Positions 47,770 through 60,243 of a stretch of DNA of 64,000 nucleotides are shown piece by piece; position 1 is the stretch's first letter; each line of letters opens with the position of its first letter. The position numbers and the translations under genes are program-made. Location of the stretch: positions 14,594,274 to 14,658,273 of the forward strand of contig OX246745.1 of the NCBI GenBank assembly GCA_945910005.1, written 5' to 3'. The notes beneath the pieces were generated by a model. It saw only the letters and a list, made by a program, of their open reading frames with translations. It ran no database searches and had not been told where the DNA came from. The stretch is from Isoperla grammatica. Taxonomy: Eukaryota > Arthropoda > Insecta > Plecoptera > Perlodidae.

Positions 47770-50700
47770 CTTAATTCGTAGATTTAGTTTGGTGTTGTTA
47801 ACAGATTTGTTTATGAGATAGCAAGTCATGTTATGACTATACTACTGCCATTTTCAATTTTCTTTTATGCCTATGAAAATTGACTTGTGAGGTGTAAACT
47901 AAGACGTATTTAACAATGTTCTAAACGAAACAAAATGGACACTGGATGCATACAGTCAGTTTTAAGTTTTACTACACGTAAGATGAATTTTGTTAAGATT
48001 CACATTTTTTAATTGTGCTTTACCCCATTATGTTTGGGAAACGGACTATCTTGAACTGAACAGTTTCCGCTTTGACCGTTTTCATTTAGTAAATATGATA
48101 GATAGTGATATCTAAAAATAGATTTCAAAAACTTACCTTGCTGCAGTTTCACAGAAAGAGAACTCTAGAAGATTTTACTTACAAGCTTAGCAACCTAGAT
48201 CTCACAGTAAATCCGTAGAAAATGGGACACGTTTAGGATTTTTCAGTCTTCTTTTTCTTGAACTGAGAAGAATAATAATATGTAACTGGAACTTTGCCGC
48301 TCTTGCAACGGTGAATACCCTAACTGTCCCGTATTTATAGATGGTATACGATGAAGATAGTGAGTTTGGATGGTTCTGAGCGGTTATTTCTGCTTCTAAT
48401 GCACAAGTCTAGGGTTCAATACTCAATACACGGCTCGGGGTCTGAATTTTACTTCAGTCCAGAAACGTTAATAAGACACATAATGAATGCCACAATAAAA
48501 TCCTCAACTGAAAATTCTTTCTTGTACCTGTGTGGATAGACAATGCTAGATACAAATTATGTATTTTTATTTATAATATAATCAAACAGAAAATCAAAGA
48601 TTTTGGATTATATAACAAAATCCAAACCCTCTAATTGATAGTTTGAATAAATGTAATAGAATATTGCGATATAATTGGAGTATGATAAATTCAGCTATTC
48701 CTTTTATAAGAAAAACAACATTAAATACATTGTCTGTGGACGAGAGATTCAGAGAAACGTCCGATTAATACCATACTCTATACAATGGATATTTATTTTT
48801 GGTTTATCTATAACCACTTTTGGTGAGACTAAAGCTATCCATAGTCCATAGTATACCCATAATAATATCAAATATGCCAAGCTTTAGACATCTGTGCTGA
48901 TAATGGGCCGTTAAAAACAAAAGAAAGACGGTATTATTTTAACCCTGGACGTTTTCTCTGGACTAAACCCTTCTCAGTGTCGGTTATCTGAATAAGATAT
49001 GGGACATAAATAACATTGACCCAGATTACGGTAGAGTTGTAAATCATTGATGGTTTAACGTTCCCTTCACCCCTAAGAACAATTGATCTCACTGAAGACC
49101 TAAGCGGATAAAATGGTTTGCTCAGAAAGAAGATATACTTCCTTAGTTGAGGATGAAACCAAATACCTTCTAGAGTTTTCGTAGTTAGCGTTTTCCAGCC
49201 TGGTTAATTCTTTGATTGCACAGATAGGTAGTTGTAAAACAAGACAGTTCCACGATATTATAGGAAAGAAAATATTTCCGCAGCCCCATTCTGCAGTAAT
49301 TATCCGTCACAGTGACCATTTCGCTTCCTGAGTTAGGAATACACATCTGTAAACAAAACAAAACAAAACAAAAAACAATGGTGGAAAGATGTTTGACGCA
49401 GTTATATATATATATTCTTGAATTCTTTTCAGTAATATGATGAGTGCAGGGTTCGTTTTAGTCATTTACTTTAAACAGATACAATGGTAATGTTTGCGTC
49501 ACTGTGATATTATGTCTACTCTTCGCAGACTGGGTTACCCATATATTTGAACTGCTTGCGTGATGCGACTGCGCGTTAGAACCATACAAAAATCAATCGT
49601 GTTTATCCATTAACATATTCTTGAAAACAACAACATCATTTATGGGGATTCCTTGCTAAGTGATTTGTTTTATGAAGTAACTCTGTTCTTCTTGATGGGA
49701 ACATTTCAACTTGGAAATACATTCGTGGTGTGAGCGAAGTGGGGGGGAATTCTACCAGAACATTATGTCATGCTAAAACAGGGAGCATCTTTCTTGCCGG
49801 ATCGTTCTACAATCCTACATTAATCAAATCGCAGACTGGTCTCATTCTCATTATTTGAATTGTTAATGGGCTTGTAAAATAATTGGTTTAATGTCAGTCT
49901 TTCAAACTTTGATGAGAGTATTAATGTACGCATGCAATTTATGTGTTCGGTACGTAATTATATAAGACATAAAGTAGAGGTTTGGCGAAATGGCGATTTT
50001 GGTCGTTAGCCGTCGTCATTAAAGTTTGTGGTACTGGTTTGGTTGATCGCATTCAGTTTTTTCTTTGTAGTAAGCTGAGATTTATATCTTGATACATAAT
50101 TTGTTATATAGAAAACTTTAAATAGCTCAGCTAATATTAACGAATCACAATCAAAAGTTCCACACAAAATCCTTTTACGAATACTAGAAAAACAACCTTG
50201 TTGATTCTTAGTATAATCCTGAAATGGCTTTGAGGATTAGCTAACGTTCGTATTGAACAATGCGTTCTGAACTTTGATAATTATCAAGCTTACTCGGCAA
50301 ATCCCCTATATTTCAGTTTCTACGGTAAACTGCCAAGTAAATTTAACTACCTGGAAACACCAATGTTATTTGTTTCTTTGGTGGTTTCCATAGTGATACC
50401 AAGTTATTTGTCGGGTCAATAAATAACTAGACTTTGAAATCCCGACCTATCTTGCATTGTTATGAGACGTACAACCGCTGACATATACATATTAACAGTA
50501 GGACATAAACCTACTTTACTCTGACATTTATGGTGCACTTATCTTTTTCTAGTCTCAATCAAATCGTTGAATCATAAAGTCATATTTGTAGATAAGTTTC
50601 AAAAGTTAGCAGCCATGTTGGATCAAAAGATTACATGAGTTGTTACAGTAACGAAGGTTTCTTTTGTCGCCTGGTGTACTAGATCATTATGTAGTGGATT

Positions 50701-51106
50701 CTATAGAGATAAATGATCGAATTGGTGAGGATGCGGGGTGAGGCCATAAGTTAATTTCTTGGTTGTTCCCATTCTCAAAAAGTAAGGCTGTACCACCATT
50801 CACCTATAAAATTCAGATCCATAAGACCATAACCAATTATAATTTATTTATTTACTAATTTAAAGAGCTATGTTTTAAGGTCTTTAATAAGTATCCTCCA
50901 CGCCCACCCACCAAAGAATTCTAGCTAATGAGGAAATATATCTCACACATATTCAAATGGTTAGACATTTAAATTCACTTTTACTGTACGAAGTTTATGT
51001 AACAATCTTTTCCTCCATTCGTAGGATCAAGACTACCCTTACTATCTTCACAGGCAAATTCCATCTAAATAATATTTTGATATAGCTCTTAGAGGTGAAA
51101 TTAAGA
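47770..51106. other. AT-rich spacer, possibly intron of the minus-strand candidate
   Basis: No gene or repeat is supported. Small items: MVYDEDSEFGWF-type frame after a fair acceptor at 48342, a 23-codon ATG frame at 49113-49184, a possible tRNA-like remnant near 48370-48440 (box B-like GGTTCAATACT), and a (TA)n near 49405. Confidence 0.4.
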
Positions 51107-51127
51107 CCCCCCCCCCCCCCCCCCCCC
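51107..51127 (+). repeat. C21 homopolymer
   Basis: A run of 21 C. Polyglycine frames on minus are artefacts. Confidence 0.95.
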
Positions 51128-51431
51128 ACACGAAAAAAAAAGAAAGTATAATTCGAGCACAAGAGGAGATACAATCAAAGACTGAATGCAAGGTTTTGAA
51201 ATCCACGTATTTCTGTGCGTGTGGTTTGTATCTGTCGTATTGTAAATGAAGAGTGACACGGTCTGGTCTGGTGTATCCAGCAAACAACGTCAGGCTAACC
51301 CCAACTGACTCAGTCTGACTGACAGTATCACGATGCAATCATAACCCTTTACCGTCAGCTCTAGCTAAAAAGGAGAGTTTCAGTCGTGAGGAATTTTACA
51401 ATTTACAAAATATAGGGAGAACAAGATGTTA

Positions 51432-51870
51432 CCGCGGTGGCTCATGCGGTTGAGGCGTAGGTCCTCATAAGACAATGGCTTCTAGGGCCGTGGGTTCGAA
51501 CCACCCCGCATAAGACATAAAAATAATAGTTTTTCGTAGGAATACCCGTTATAGGGTGTACACCAGCTTTATCTGATGTGCCCCTCTTCAGGTGACTAAC
51601 TAGGTTATTAGGGTGTTTGGATAGCTGGGGAAGAATGTCCGAGGGCTGATAGTAGGACTCAATCCCAGCATTCGCCTTTACGACTGAGGAAAACCTCGGA
51701 AAAAACCTTCAGTCAGAACTGCCTTTCTCCCGAATTAAAGTCTCGCGTCTTACCGCTGAGCCACCTCTATGGTTTTATGTAACTGTCCATCTTCTACTAT
51801 CACCCATTGTCGTCTCGAATAATATTATAATTGCAATAAGAGAGACGGAAAGCGACAAAAATCGTCATCA
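51432..51870 (+). mobile_element. SINE family A, interrupted by a family B SINE
   Basis: The tRNA-like head lies at about 51432-51514: box A GTGGCTCATGCGG and box B GTGGGTTCGAACC, then CCGCATAAGACAT. The body resumes after the insertion at about 51773 with TGTAACTGTCCATCTTCTAC, then CATTGTCGTCTCGAATAATA, GCAATAAGAGAGACGG and an ATCGTCATCATCATCG tail. Comparison with other copies shows the junction CATAAGACAT...TGTAACTGTCC should be continuous. The long head (over 70 bp to box B) suggests a Leu- or Ser-type tRNA ancestor. Confidence 0.75.
51519..51772 (-). mobile_element. SINE family B nested in SINE family A
   Basis: On minus it reads from CCATAGAGGTGGCTCAGCGG through the body (complement of TCAATCCCAGCATTCGCCTT) and the 3' domain (complement of TGATGTGCCCCTCTTCAGGT) to a TACGAAAAACTATTATTTTT tail. 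Similarity to the intact copy at 28918 is clear throughout. The flanks ACATAAAA (51515-51522) and TTTTATGT (51773-51780) are inverted, not direct, so no simple target duplication is seen. Insertion into family A shows family B was active later, at least once. Confidence 0.85.
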
Positions 51871-52752
51871 TCATCGTTTTTAAGATGAGGCGCATTTCAC
51901 TATATTATTACGGCTTATAACGGCTTATATATATCTATGTTAATTGTTAATAGATTATGTTGATATTCACAGTCTTGCTGTGGATTCTGTAAGATTATAA
52001 CTATGAGGTTAAGTGAAAGCGGGCTATGGAGTTTTTTTATTATCAATCAGTGGATTGGTTTGAAAAAACTCTCCATCCATATCTTCCTATTCTAACAGTT
52101 TTTCAATCCTACATATCCACTACTCTGAAATATATGCTGCATGGAATGGTTTTTTGTGTCAAGATTGACGTTGATGATTTTCCGCAGAGGCACAAGATTT
52201 TTCTGTTAGACAGCTGAAAGATGGGTCGATTCTTTGATAAGATGGACGATTATGTGACGTTTTGAAACTTTCCACCTTTAAATTCTATTCCTACTATAAG
52301 ATTCTGCCATTTACTCGTAATTTAAATATGATTGAAGATAGAAATATTGATAGTTATTACTTTACAATAATCATGGTGTTATGGACATGCATATTATGGT
52401 AAATACAGAACTCGAGTAAATAAAATAAAAATGGAAAACATTAATTTTGTGTTGGTGGCACAATCTGATACGTTACAAAAAACAACGAATTGTACATTTA
52501 TCACTAGAGAATATTGTTCTAATCTAATAAATACAATCATTTATATATTAATGGATAAAGAACACTCCCCATAAAAAACAAAAATAACTGACGTAAATTG
52601 GATTTAAACACCGACGTGGACTTTTGATATTGCCACGTCGATTGCTATAACCCGTAATATGACTATAATAACCGAGCTATAACCGAGAGCAATTGACCTT
52701 CATCGATAGCGTGAGTTGATGATAGTAAAGCGTTCAATTCGAAGCCTCGGCC

Positions 52753-52861
52753 ATGTTCGCGAGACTATTGGAATTTAATGACGCCGAAGAGAGTTGGAAG
52801 TACAACTCACTAAGTGTACGGCATGCAGTGTGGAGAGTAATGTTAGAAGTTTCGCCGAGTG
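52753..52861 (+). CDS. candidate first exon
   Basis: ATG in context GGCCATGT opens a frame that reaches CCGAGTG|GTGAGT, a strong splice donor (GT at 52862-52863). The peptide starts MFARLLEFNDAEESWKYNS and continues RHAVWRVMLEVSPS. GC is raised. Unspliced, the frame would continue to 52935. No family or downstream exon was found. Just upstream, CGACGTGG and CCACGTCG (52613-52642) form an 8-bp inverted repeat. Confidence 0.3.
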
Positions 52862-53326
52862 GTGAGTTGTGTTCGACTAAGTTCATGGACGCCAGGATAG
52901 CCATATTATGGTCGGCTAAACGTGGAACCTTTTAAGTTGTTTATGGGTATGAGCTGGAACAACGGTTTTGTTTTAAAGTAATACAATTGTAAGTGCTTGG
53001 CCTAAAGCTATTTAGCTGTAATGGTAAGTACCGTTAAGTGTTGATACTTGATGTGATAATGAAACCATTAATAGTGACTATGCTATGGAAGGTAAGCTAT
53101 GATGAGTTAAACTTTTGGAGAGCTCAGAGAGTTTATGATATTGATGAAATGAAGTGAACATCAATGTGCTTGAATGTTTGATACTTCGGAATGCATAACT
53201 TGTGAAAGGAACATCATTTATAATGTAGGTACTTCTTAGTTCGTTTATATCGTATGATACAATACACAAGTCAAAACAAATGGCGTTGGTAGGATTTAGT
53301 TCAAGCAAATAATAATATGTAAATAT

Positions 53327-53529
53327 ATGCAGTTTGAGAGGTCGTCACGTACATTGTTACTCTGGGTGTACGTGTGTAATAGGCGGAAGGCGAGACTGCA
53401 CACTTACTTAAACACAATAATTATGCATTTCTTAAGTAGAGAGAAGTATAAGATCGATGTATTGCTGCCTATCTTGAAGACTAATGAGATTCAAGTCACG
53501 ACAAAACACTTCCTGGTTGTACTAGTGGT
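53327..53529 (+). CDS. exon candidate ending in a GTAAGT donor
   Basis: A 68-codon ATG frame (MQFERSSRTLLLWVYVCNRR at its start) ends next to GTAAGT at 53530-53535, a consensus donor, which would make this a first or internal exon split after the second base of a codon. The peptide is basic with a hydrophobic end (HFLVVLVV). The ATG context is weak. Family unknown; could be chance. Confidence 0.25.
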
Positions 53530-54176
53530 GTAAGTCGCACAAGGTAACTAGTCCGGTGAGGACCTGGTTAGCTAAGATAAACTAACGTCACATAAATCTT
53601 TAACCTTACCCTCACAAGACCAGAAGTTCAGGTGATGAACAAATCATAGGATGTCGTGCGTTGATGCGCACACACTCATCTTGATCTAAATATTACTTTA
53701 TTCGTTTTAATGACACGTATAATTTAATGAAATGATATTTAGTAAACATATCAATGATTCTTGTGAAAATTATTTCGAAGTTTTAGACACTGCAGTTATT
53801 TTGTTGTAACAATTCACGCATAGAACAAGGGAACTACACTAATACATGTTTGTTTTCTCAACTTCAATTGGCGAAAAACTAATGATCGGTTTTGAGTGAG
53901 AGTTCTTCTAAAATATGCAGCTAACATTTCAGACAAGAACTTAATAATGCTTATAGATAGAAATGCTCTTAACAAAAATTCTCAGCATGCATTAACATAC
54001 GGAGTGCGTATTTTCATGGTCCACAACGAAATTTCATATTTTAGGTTATACTTATATTTGTAAAATAATCGTAATCCAAAATATGTATCGTATATGAAGG
54101 GGTTATGAGTTGTTTCCCCTGTGATGGGTATGTATAAAAAAGCACAGGTCATCTATCGGAAGGTGTTTACCTACGA

Positions 54177-54188
54177 CACGTGACGTCA
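54177..54188 (+). promoter_or_regulatory. E-box overlapping a CRE-like site
   Basis: CACGTGACGTCA joins an E-box (CACGTG) and a full CRE/ATF palindrome (TGACGTCA) in a moderately GC-rich patch of about 150 bp. Such sites bind bHLH-ZIP and CREB/ATF factors. No gene start is evident nearby, so this may be a chance match or a distal element. Confidence 0.3.
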
Positions 54189-54779
54189 TTGCTAGGTCTA
54201 TAGTTGCTCCACCGATAGCGGCTAATGGGTGTTGCCTTCAGTCACCGGACAAGTTACCTTGAACCGCATGGAAACCACGCAACAACGACGACTGGGATTT
54301 TAATCGCGGAGGTTTCATCAACGTACTGAGTACTTTTTTTGCAGCGCGATTACATTTAGCTACGTGATTGAGGTTACGGTGCCATGTTCAGGTTGCGTAG
54401 CCAACTTGCGTTCTGATGTTTATCTCTGAATCATTAACTTTATACTCAAAGGTAATTTCAGTTTTTAACCCAAAGTAATCGTACGATTTTGGTACGATAT
54501 GATTGGCATGGAAGTTGAATGTCAACAATTGCCACGTGTATATATATATTATATTCTATCTGTACTGCGATCTACGCTTGCAATTTTTGAGTATTTTAGT
54601 GTGTGTTGGCGTATTTTATGTGAGTGTTTGTTCGTAATGATTATTACGATTTAAATTACAATTTTCAGGTGTTACACCTTGAAGATAAGAGTTTATAAGT
54701 TAGTTAGTTTTTGGTGCTATACGACGTACTCGACAGCTAGGTTATAATTATGATCTAGGCCAAATCAGATACATTGCAC

Positions 54780-55490
54780 ATCGGGGGCCGTCGGTTGGTG
54801 GGCATTTGAATCGTAAAGATGGCAGTCAAGTATTAAGAAGTGAGAATGTAGAAAATAGAATAGTTATGAAGGCCACGTAAGATTGATAAAGGAATGACAA
54901 ACGAGCACTTGATAGCCCCTTTTTACGGACACCAGTCACCACAACGAGCGATCCGTCTTGACCGGTTGAAGATAAGACGTGATAATGACTTGGTAAGAGA
55001 CATATTCGATTAACGAAAATGTGTTAATTTAAACAGGCGTATTGTAGAGTAAATAATAGATTTTGTGTATTTCATTGAGACCTTGAAGGTTACTTATAAG
55101 TGAATAAATAGTAACGGGCCAAACGTTGAGCCTTGTAACTTCACAAGACGTCACAAGCTGGATGAAGAATTGTTTGAGTTAAAAGTCACTGTGTGGAGTC
55201 TGTTTGATAAATAGCGCCAGAACAATTTATATGTAAATTGAGGCAAATTTCACCCCCCGTAAAGCCTTTAGAGTGATAATTTATTATCTATACTGTCAAA
55301 AGCAAACAATAAATCTGTATATGCAAGGTCGGCTCATGTTTTAACTGTTCGTGTATTTGCTATGTTATGTGTTTATTAAACGAGAGTAGTCATGGTCATG
55401 CAACTTTTAGTAAAACCATGTAAGGTTGTTCTGAAGCGACACCTGAACAATGTATATGTTTCTTGATCGCGTATCTGTACACCTAATGAA
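54780..55490 (-). pseudogene. decayed LINE reverse transcriptase, Jockey/CR1-like
   Basis: Conceptual translation of minus shows an RT core with several stops in one main frame. In order: a CGF-like block with GFTKSCMTMTTLV (about 55430), AYTDLLFAFDSIDNKLSL (about 55290-55345, matching the YTDxxKAFDSxDH palm motif), FWRYLSNRLHTVTFN (about 55190) and LQGSTFGPLLFI (about 55110, matching GVPQGSxLGPLLF). The weaker YADD region and a KCSFV block (about 54900) may follow. It is far older and of a different subgroup from the LINE at 19.4-21.4 kb. No open frame over 60 codons remains. Confidence 0.75.
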
Positions 55491-55730
55491 GAGCAAGGAG
55501 GATTGAGATAGGCCATTAACTGGAGTGGAAACCTTTCCTCCCCTTCATCAACAAATGCATAAGGTAGGTAGTTTACAACGTCGGCTCTACAGATATGTTG
55601 AGGTTGGGGATGTTACCAGCTGTGCTTCAACACCTGATGAATGGCAAGAAGGAAAGAAACAGCCCTAAAATAGGAAAAAAATATTTCCACCCCTTCATCA
55701 TTAAGGGCGCAATATAGGTAGTTTACTATG
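55480..55730 (+). repeat. diverged two-copy direct repeat, offset about 150 bp
   Basis: CACCTAATGAAGAGCAAG (55480) pairs with CACCTGATGAATGGCAAG (55631), and CCCCTTCATCA (55540) with CCCCTTCATCA (55690). GGTAGTTTAC follows both. It is an old local duplication overlapping the upstream edge of the decayed LINE. Confidence 0.65.
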
Positions 55731-58700
55731 ATTGGTTGAAAGGTTGGTTCCCCTGCTAGGTTGAAAATATTACCATCTGGAAGATGAAACACTTGCTATG
55801 TAACGGGTTTATGTCGGCGCTAGAAGTTTATAGATTGTAAGCGTCAGAAATTTGCTCCTCTCCATGGAAGCGAGATTTGCAGGTAGCGGCCGATGCTACG
55901 TTCACGTTAGAAAGTGGGTGGGGTTGAGGATAACAGGTAGCAGGTGTTCATATCGTGTGCCTTGTCCCTATTGTGGTCGACTTTGCCTAGCACACGCAAC
56001 GTCCTTCTGACTATACCCAAGGTAGGTCATACCCAAAGTAGGAGTGACTCTTGGCACGTTGCCATTGTCCTTTTCTTTTTAACTCTTTTAAGGAAAGTTA
56101 TTTGTTGTTGAAATTCAACTCTTGTACAGTATACTGAGTCATATAACTAATTCATTCACGCAACCTAATACTTTTCGTACTTTAATATTCGTGGACCCTT
56201 TGAATGGCAGAGGTGTTTGTTCTCAGTTAAGCCACCTGTTTGAGAATTGTATAGAATTGGAAAGCGGATGCTCAAAAATCCATCCCCATCCCATACTCAT
56301 CAATCATCATCATTTCTATACTCATATGGTTAATGAAACGGGACATAATCTAGGGGGATTGTAATGCTTTGTGAAGTGCTCGTAAAATAAAACACTCTTT
56401 GTTCTTGTCTCACTTCAGATCCAACAATAAAAACAGCTTCTTTGGGAACTCATTCTAAATGATGCAATCTGTTTAATTGTTTTCTGAAAAAATAGAATTG
56501 AAACATAATAAAGCGTGTGGTTGAATTGTTAAAATGCAGAACTACGACTTTTATTAAATCTGAGCGAAATTAACAGTTTTAAAATCATATTTCAATAACG
56601 TATCACTACATCGAAAAGGTGAAAATCGTACTAGTGCCACCGCCACACTGCTACACTGGACGTCTATAGTTCTAGTTCCACATCACCAGCCAGATCATTG
56701 GTTCCTCATCATTGCTTCTCGCAGTCCGTTCGATCTCGTTCACATCTCACATCGATACAGGTGTCCAAGCCGTCGTAAGGGGGGTGGGGGGGGGGGGGGG
56801 GGGGGGCGAGGGGTTTCTGAGGAAAACACCGACATAATTCACTCGACTGCATTCCTCCACTTGCCACACTTCTTTATTGGAGGCGCTTTCAAATAGTTGC
56901 GTTCTGGTAGCTTTAATGGAACATAAATAAGAACATTGGACTAACTACAACATTTATTAGAGAGATGTTAACGTGACTTAAGTTAAAATTAGAAAACTAT
57001 GTATTCGGACAGAATTCGGTGCTCTCAATCGTGTTTCTATACTAATTTTTCTTTTTCAAATGACATTTAATTGCGTGTGTATGTGTGTTTCACAAAACCA
57101 TTACCGGTACAAAGCGTTGATAATAGAATACGATACGAAAAATAAATAAATACGAACATTAACTTCAGAAAATATAGATTATTTTTTAAAGCGAACTTAA
57201 ACTTAAAGTTATTAATTTTAATTAGTGAACTGAAACTTGTATAAAGTTCCTTTTTTGTATGATTGACCGAAATTTCTTTAAATTGACTTTTCTTAGTATG
57301 CCGCTAAGGTTGCCTGTGTCAACTAAATACCAAATAAATCAGTGATTTCAATACGCAACATTGCAAAGCATAAGACATCAATCAATGTATCGTCAAACAT
57401 ACATGGTTTATCTAAGAAGATATAATCTAGCTACATTTACGGCTTAGACAGTGTTGTAAGCAGAAATGTAATTAAGTTATTGTTTACACCAGATATTATC
57501 TTTGATATAGAAGGGTTGTTAATTACTTAGTTAGCAAAGAGCAGAAAGCAAACCCTTGGAAGTGAATCGATATCGGTGATAAATGGTTTCCTCAGTCTTA
57601 CCACAATATGAACACATGATGTTTAAGGTAGGTCCTTTAAGGGTAAGAATCAATAACATTTTGAAGAGGAATTATTTGAAAGTAGTCTTTCATCTTTTAA
57701 CTGAGGAGTGCCTGTACAACATTTTAAATTAGATACTATTGTTGAGAGAGGCGAGGGTTCAGAACTCCACCATTGATCAAGAAAACAATACATTTTCATT
57801 AAAACTGTACTATGTATTTATGTATTCAATTGAGGAACATAATTAAACAGCTTTCAAATGCATGAATTTCCATACCAATGATATTTCAACGGTATAACTA
57901 TGTGTTGTACTACTTTTAAATACTATAATAATGTAGACAGATATAAATTAGTTTATCAACAATGATAAGTGATTAAATTGTTGCATATTTCGGCATCATT
58001 AAGACCCAGAGATAAAAGATTTTGTTTTGTTGTAAAATCAATACGATTATACGAACTTTTAAATGGGTTGTTATTAACCAGTATGATGTTAAAAAAAGTT
58101 CACTCCATTACAAGAACAGCTGTTTTCAGTGGAGAACATTATAAACGGCTCAAGCTAATTTGTACGGTGCGATGGGTGAAACCCAGTACCCACTACGGGA
58201 AAACCGTTTATTCGCTAGACTATACTTGGTTCCAACCTAACTAACACCCTGTCAATCATTTACCTGAAAGGGATACTTAACCGTCGCTTTCTTTGTTGAA
58301 AGTTGTACGTCAGTCATATTTAAAATCTCCAGCGACAGTCGATTCGGCGACACACAGTTTCAAAAAGCCCCTATACCTTCCCCTATACATGCATGGTTAG
58401 CTGTATCCGTAGTGGTCAAGTTATTTGTCCATGGGACTTGTAGCTTTCGGTACCGGCCGAGAAAGTGAGTGCTTTCTTGAATAATGGGAATGATTGCCAT
58501 CGATTATCTACAAAATAACATCTCCTCTTTTGAGGTTAGTGATTGGAAGGATGTTTCTTAGGTAGAAACCACCTATAGTTACCTTGAGTTTAGCGGCGCA
58601 TGTACAGGAGCTTAGAGAAGTTATGTAGCTGTTCTAAGTACATGTAGTCGTTGCTTAACTACTACGATGCAGTAGCTGTATCGCTGCATGATTCCATGTT

Positions 58701-59440
58701 CTGACGTGGCTGCAACCTTTCTCGTAATGACCTAGATTACTTGCACGTACCTGCTTCCTTGCGCTCATTTGCAAGGTGCTGTTGAGTACACTTTGTTGGT
58801 TGAGGAGACAGAGGCATGTCTGCATATAGTGAAGATGACACTCTAGATTCTAGAACAATGTAAGGTGGAATAAAATGAAGTTAGTTGAAGCATCGCACAA
58901 GTGGATATCTCTCTCCAAACTGTCATTGCAACAATAATCAGGGCAAAGTTTTTTACGTCATTAATACAGAAGATTGTAAATGGCGATAATGGACTATTTT
59001 GAGCGTGGATTTTATAATTGCCAGTAAAAATACTTGTAAATCAAAATATTTGTAATTAATAACTGAAACAAAATAGGTGACCACAACGATATCTTAAGAA
59101 TTGTAATACTCTTTTCCAGAAACGAAATAGGTTCTATAAGGTGTAATTATTGCAATTTTAGTTCATACTCATTTATTTTTTTCTTTAGTGAATGCGTTGC
59201 TAATGTTAATCTCCTTAAGAACTGCCGCAATATTTTGAGAGCTCCCGTCTTGTTTTTGTTATTTCCAATTTCAACATTGTCTGTCCTCAAATGAGTCTAT
59301 TCTGTCTTTGGAATCTTAGCGGCGTACTATCATTAATTATCTTTGAAAAACACATCTATACAGCTTTAGGTAAACAAACTATGCTCCAAATGAAAATTGC
59401 CGCCTCATAGTTGGGAACTGCGTTTTTGTTTTTGTCTTGC
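55731..59440. other. spacer with a G-run; only weak small frames
   Basis: G6-T-G21 occupies 56779-56806 and could form quadruplexes. A possible tiny first exon lies at 58431-58464: ATG in context TCCATGG with a GAAA|GTGAGT donor. Frames at 56122-56364 and 57969-58244 are chance-like. Confidence 0.45.
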
Positions 59441-59443
59441 TAG

Positions 59444-59596
59444 TTGCTATCATTAATCAGCTATCTGGGAGCTTGTCATACATTGTCACCCATCTACCGT
59501 CAACCTCTCGCTATACAGAAGGCTCGGTCCCAGGATCGCAATACATGAATCAAGCCTTTGCAGAAGGGTTGATTATTTCACAGGAAGGTTAATAAA
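59444..59596 (+). CDS. candidate terminal exon with overlapping poly(A) signal
   Basis: GTTTTTGTTTTTGTCTTGCTAG (AG at 59442-59443) is a strong polypyrimidine tract and acceptor. The following frame runs 48 codons to TAA at 59590-59592, which overlaps AATAAA at 59591-59596. The peptide starts AIINQLSGSLSYIVTHLPS and ends NQAFAEGLIISQEG: polar, non-repetitive. GC is raised. The frame is also open upstream of the acceptor for about 25 codons with a hydrophobic run, so an alternative is a longer exon with a membrane segment. No family is recognised. Confidence 0.38.
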
Positions 59597-60209
59597 TAAG
59601 TGTTTTGTGAGGTCAATGTAATTACGTATTCTGTTGTTGTGTTATGCAAGCATGTTTTGTGCGAGGACAAACACTGTAACAAGTAAGTTATATGACTATT
59701 TTAAAACAATCCTCTATCCTTTCTCAATATTTTCTAATTTATCTCTATGTATCACAGTGTATCATAACTGTGAAAGAAAACTGTTGTATTAATTAATTAT
59801 AAGTCGGTAGTCGCCTATTTACTCATACCACCATGCTACTTCATTCCGCATAATAATGTAAAAATATCCACTATGAGTACATATTTTTGTATGGCAGTAT
59901 AATTATTCCTATGTAATGAATGTTGCATGTTCTTAACGAAAGTTTAATTTTACAGTTTCAATGTAATAGTTAAGAAAAGTGAAAATATTTTCAACGCGTT
60001 TTTTATGTTTGTTTCTGTGGTTGCAGTTATACTCGGTAATTATTGTATTTATAGGTAAATAACCGGCTATTTTCACAACGATAAAGTTTACGTGATTGTC
60101 CACGAGTTACACAAGGTGATTGCATGGCATTACGACATAGAACGGAACAAATCATAGTCAAACACGTCACTTACATAAGCTGTCTTCTTAAGGCGCGACA
60201 AATATAACG

Positions 60210-60243
60210 TATATATATATACACATATATATATATATATATA
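60210..60243 (+). repeat. (TA)n microsatellite
   Basis: An imperfect TA array interrupted by ACAC. Confidence 0.9.

Noticed and set aside
49113..49184. 23-codon ATG frame (MVCSERRYTSLVEDE...)
   Set aside because: Good start context but too short and without a credible donor.
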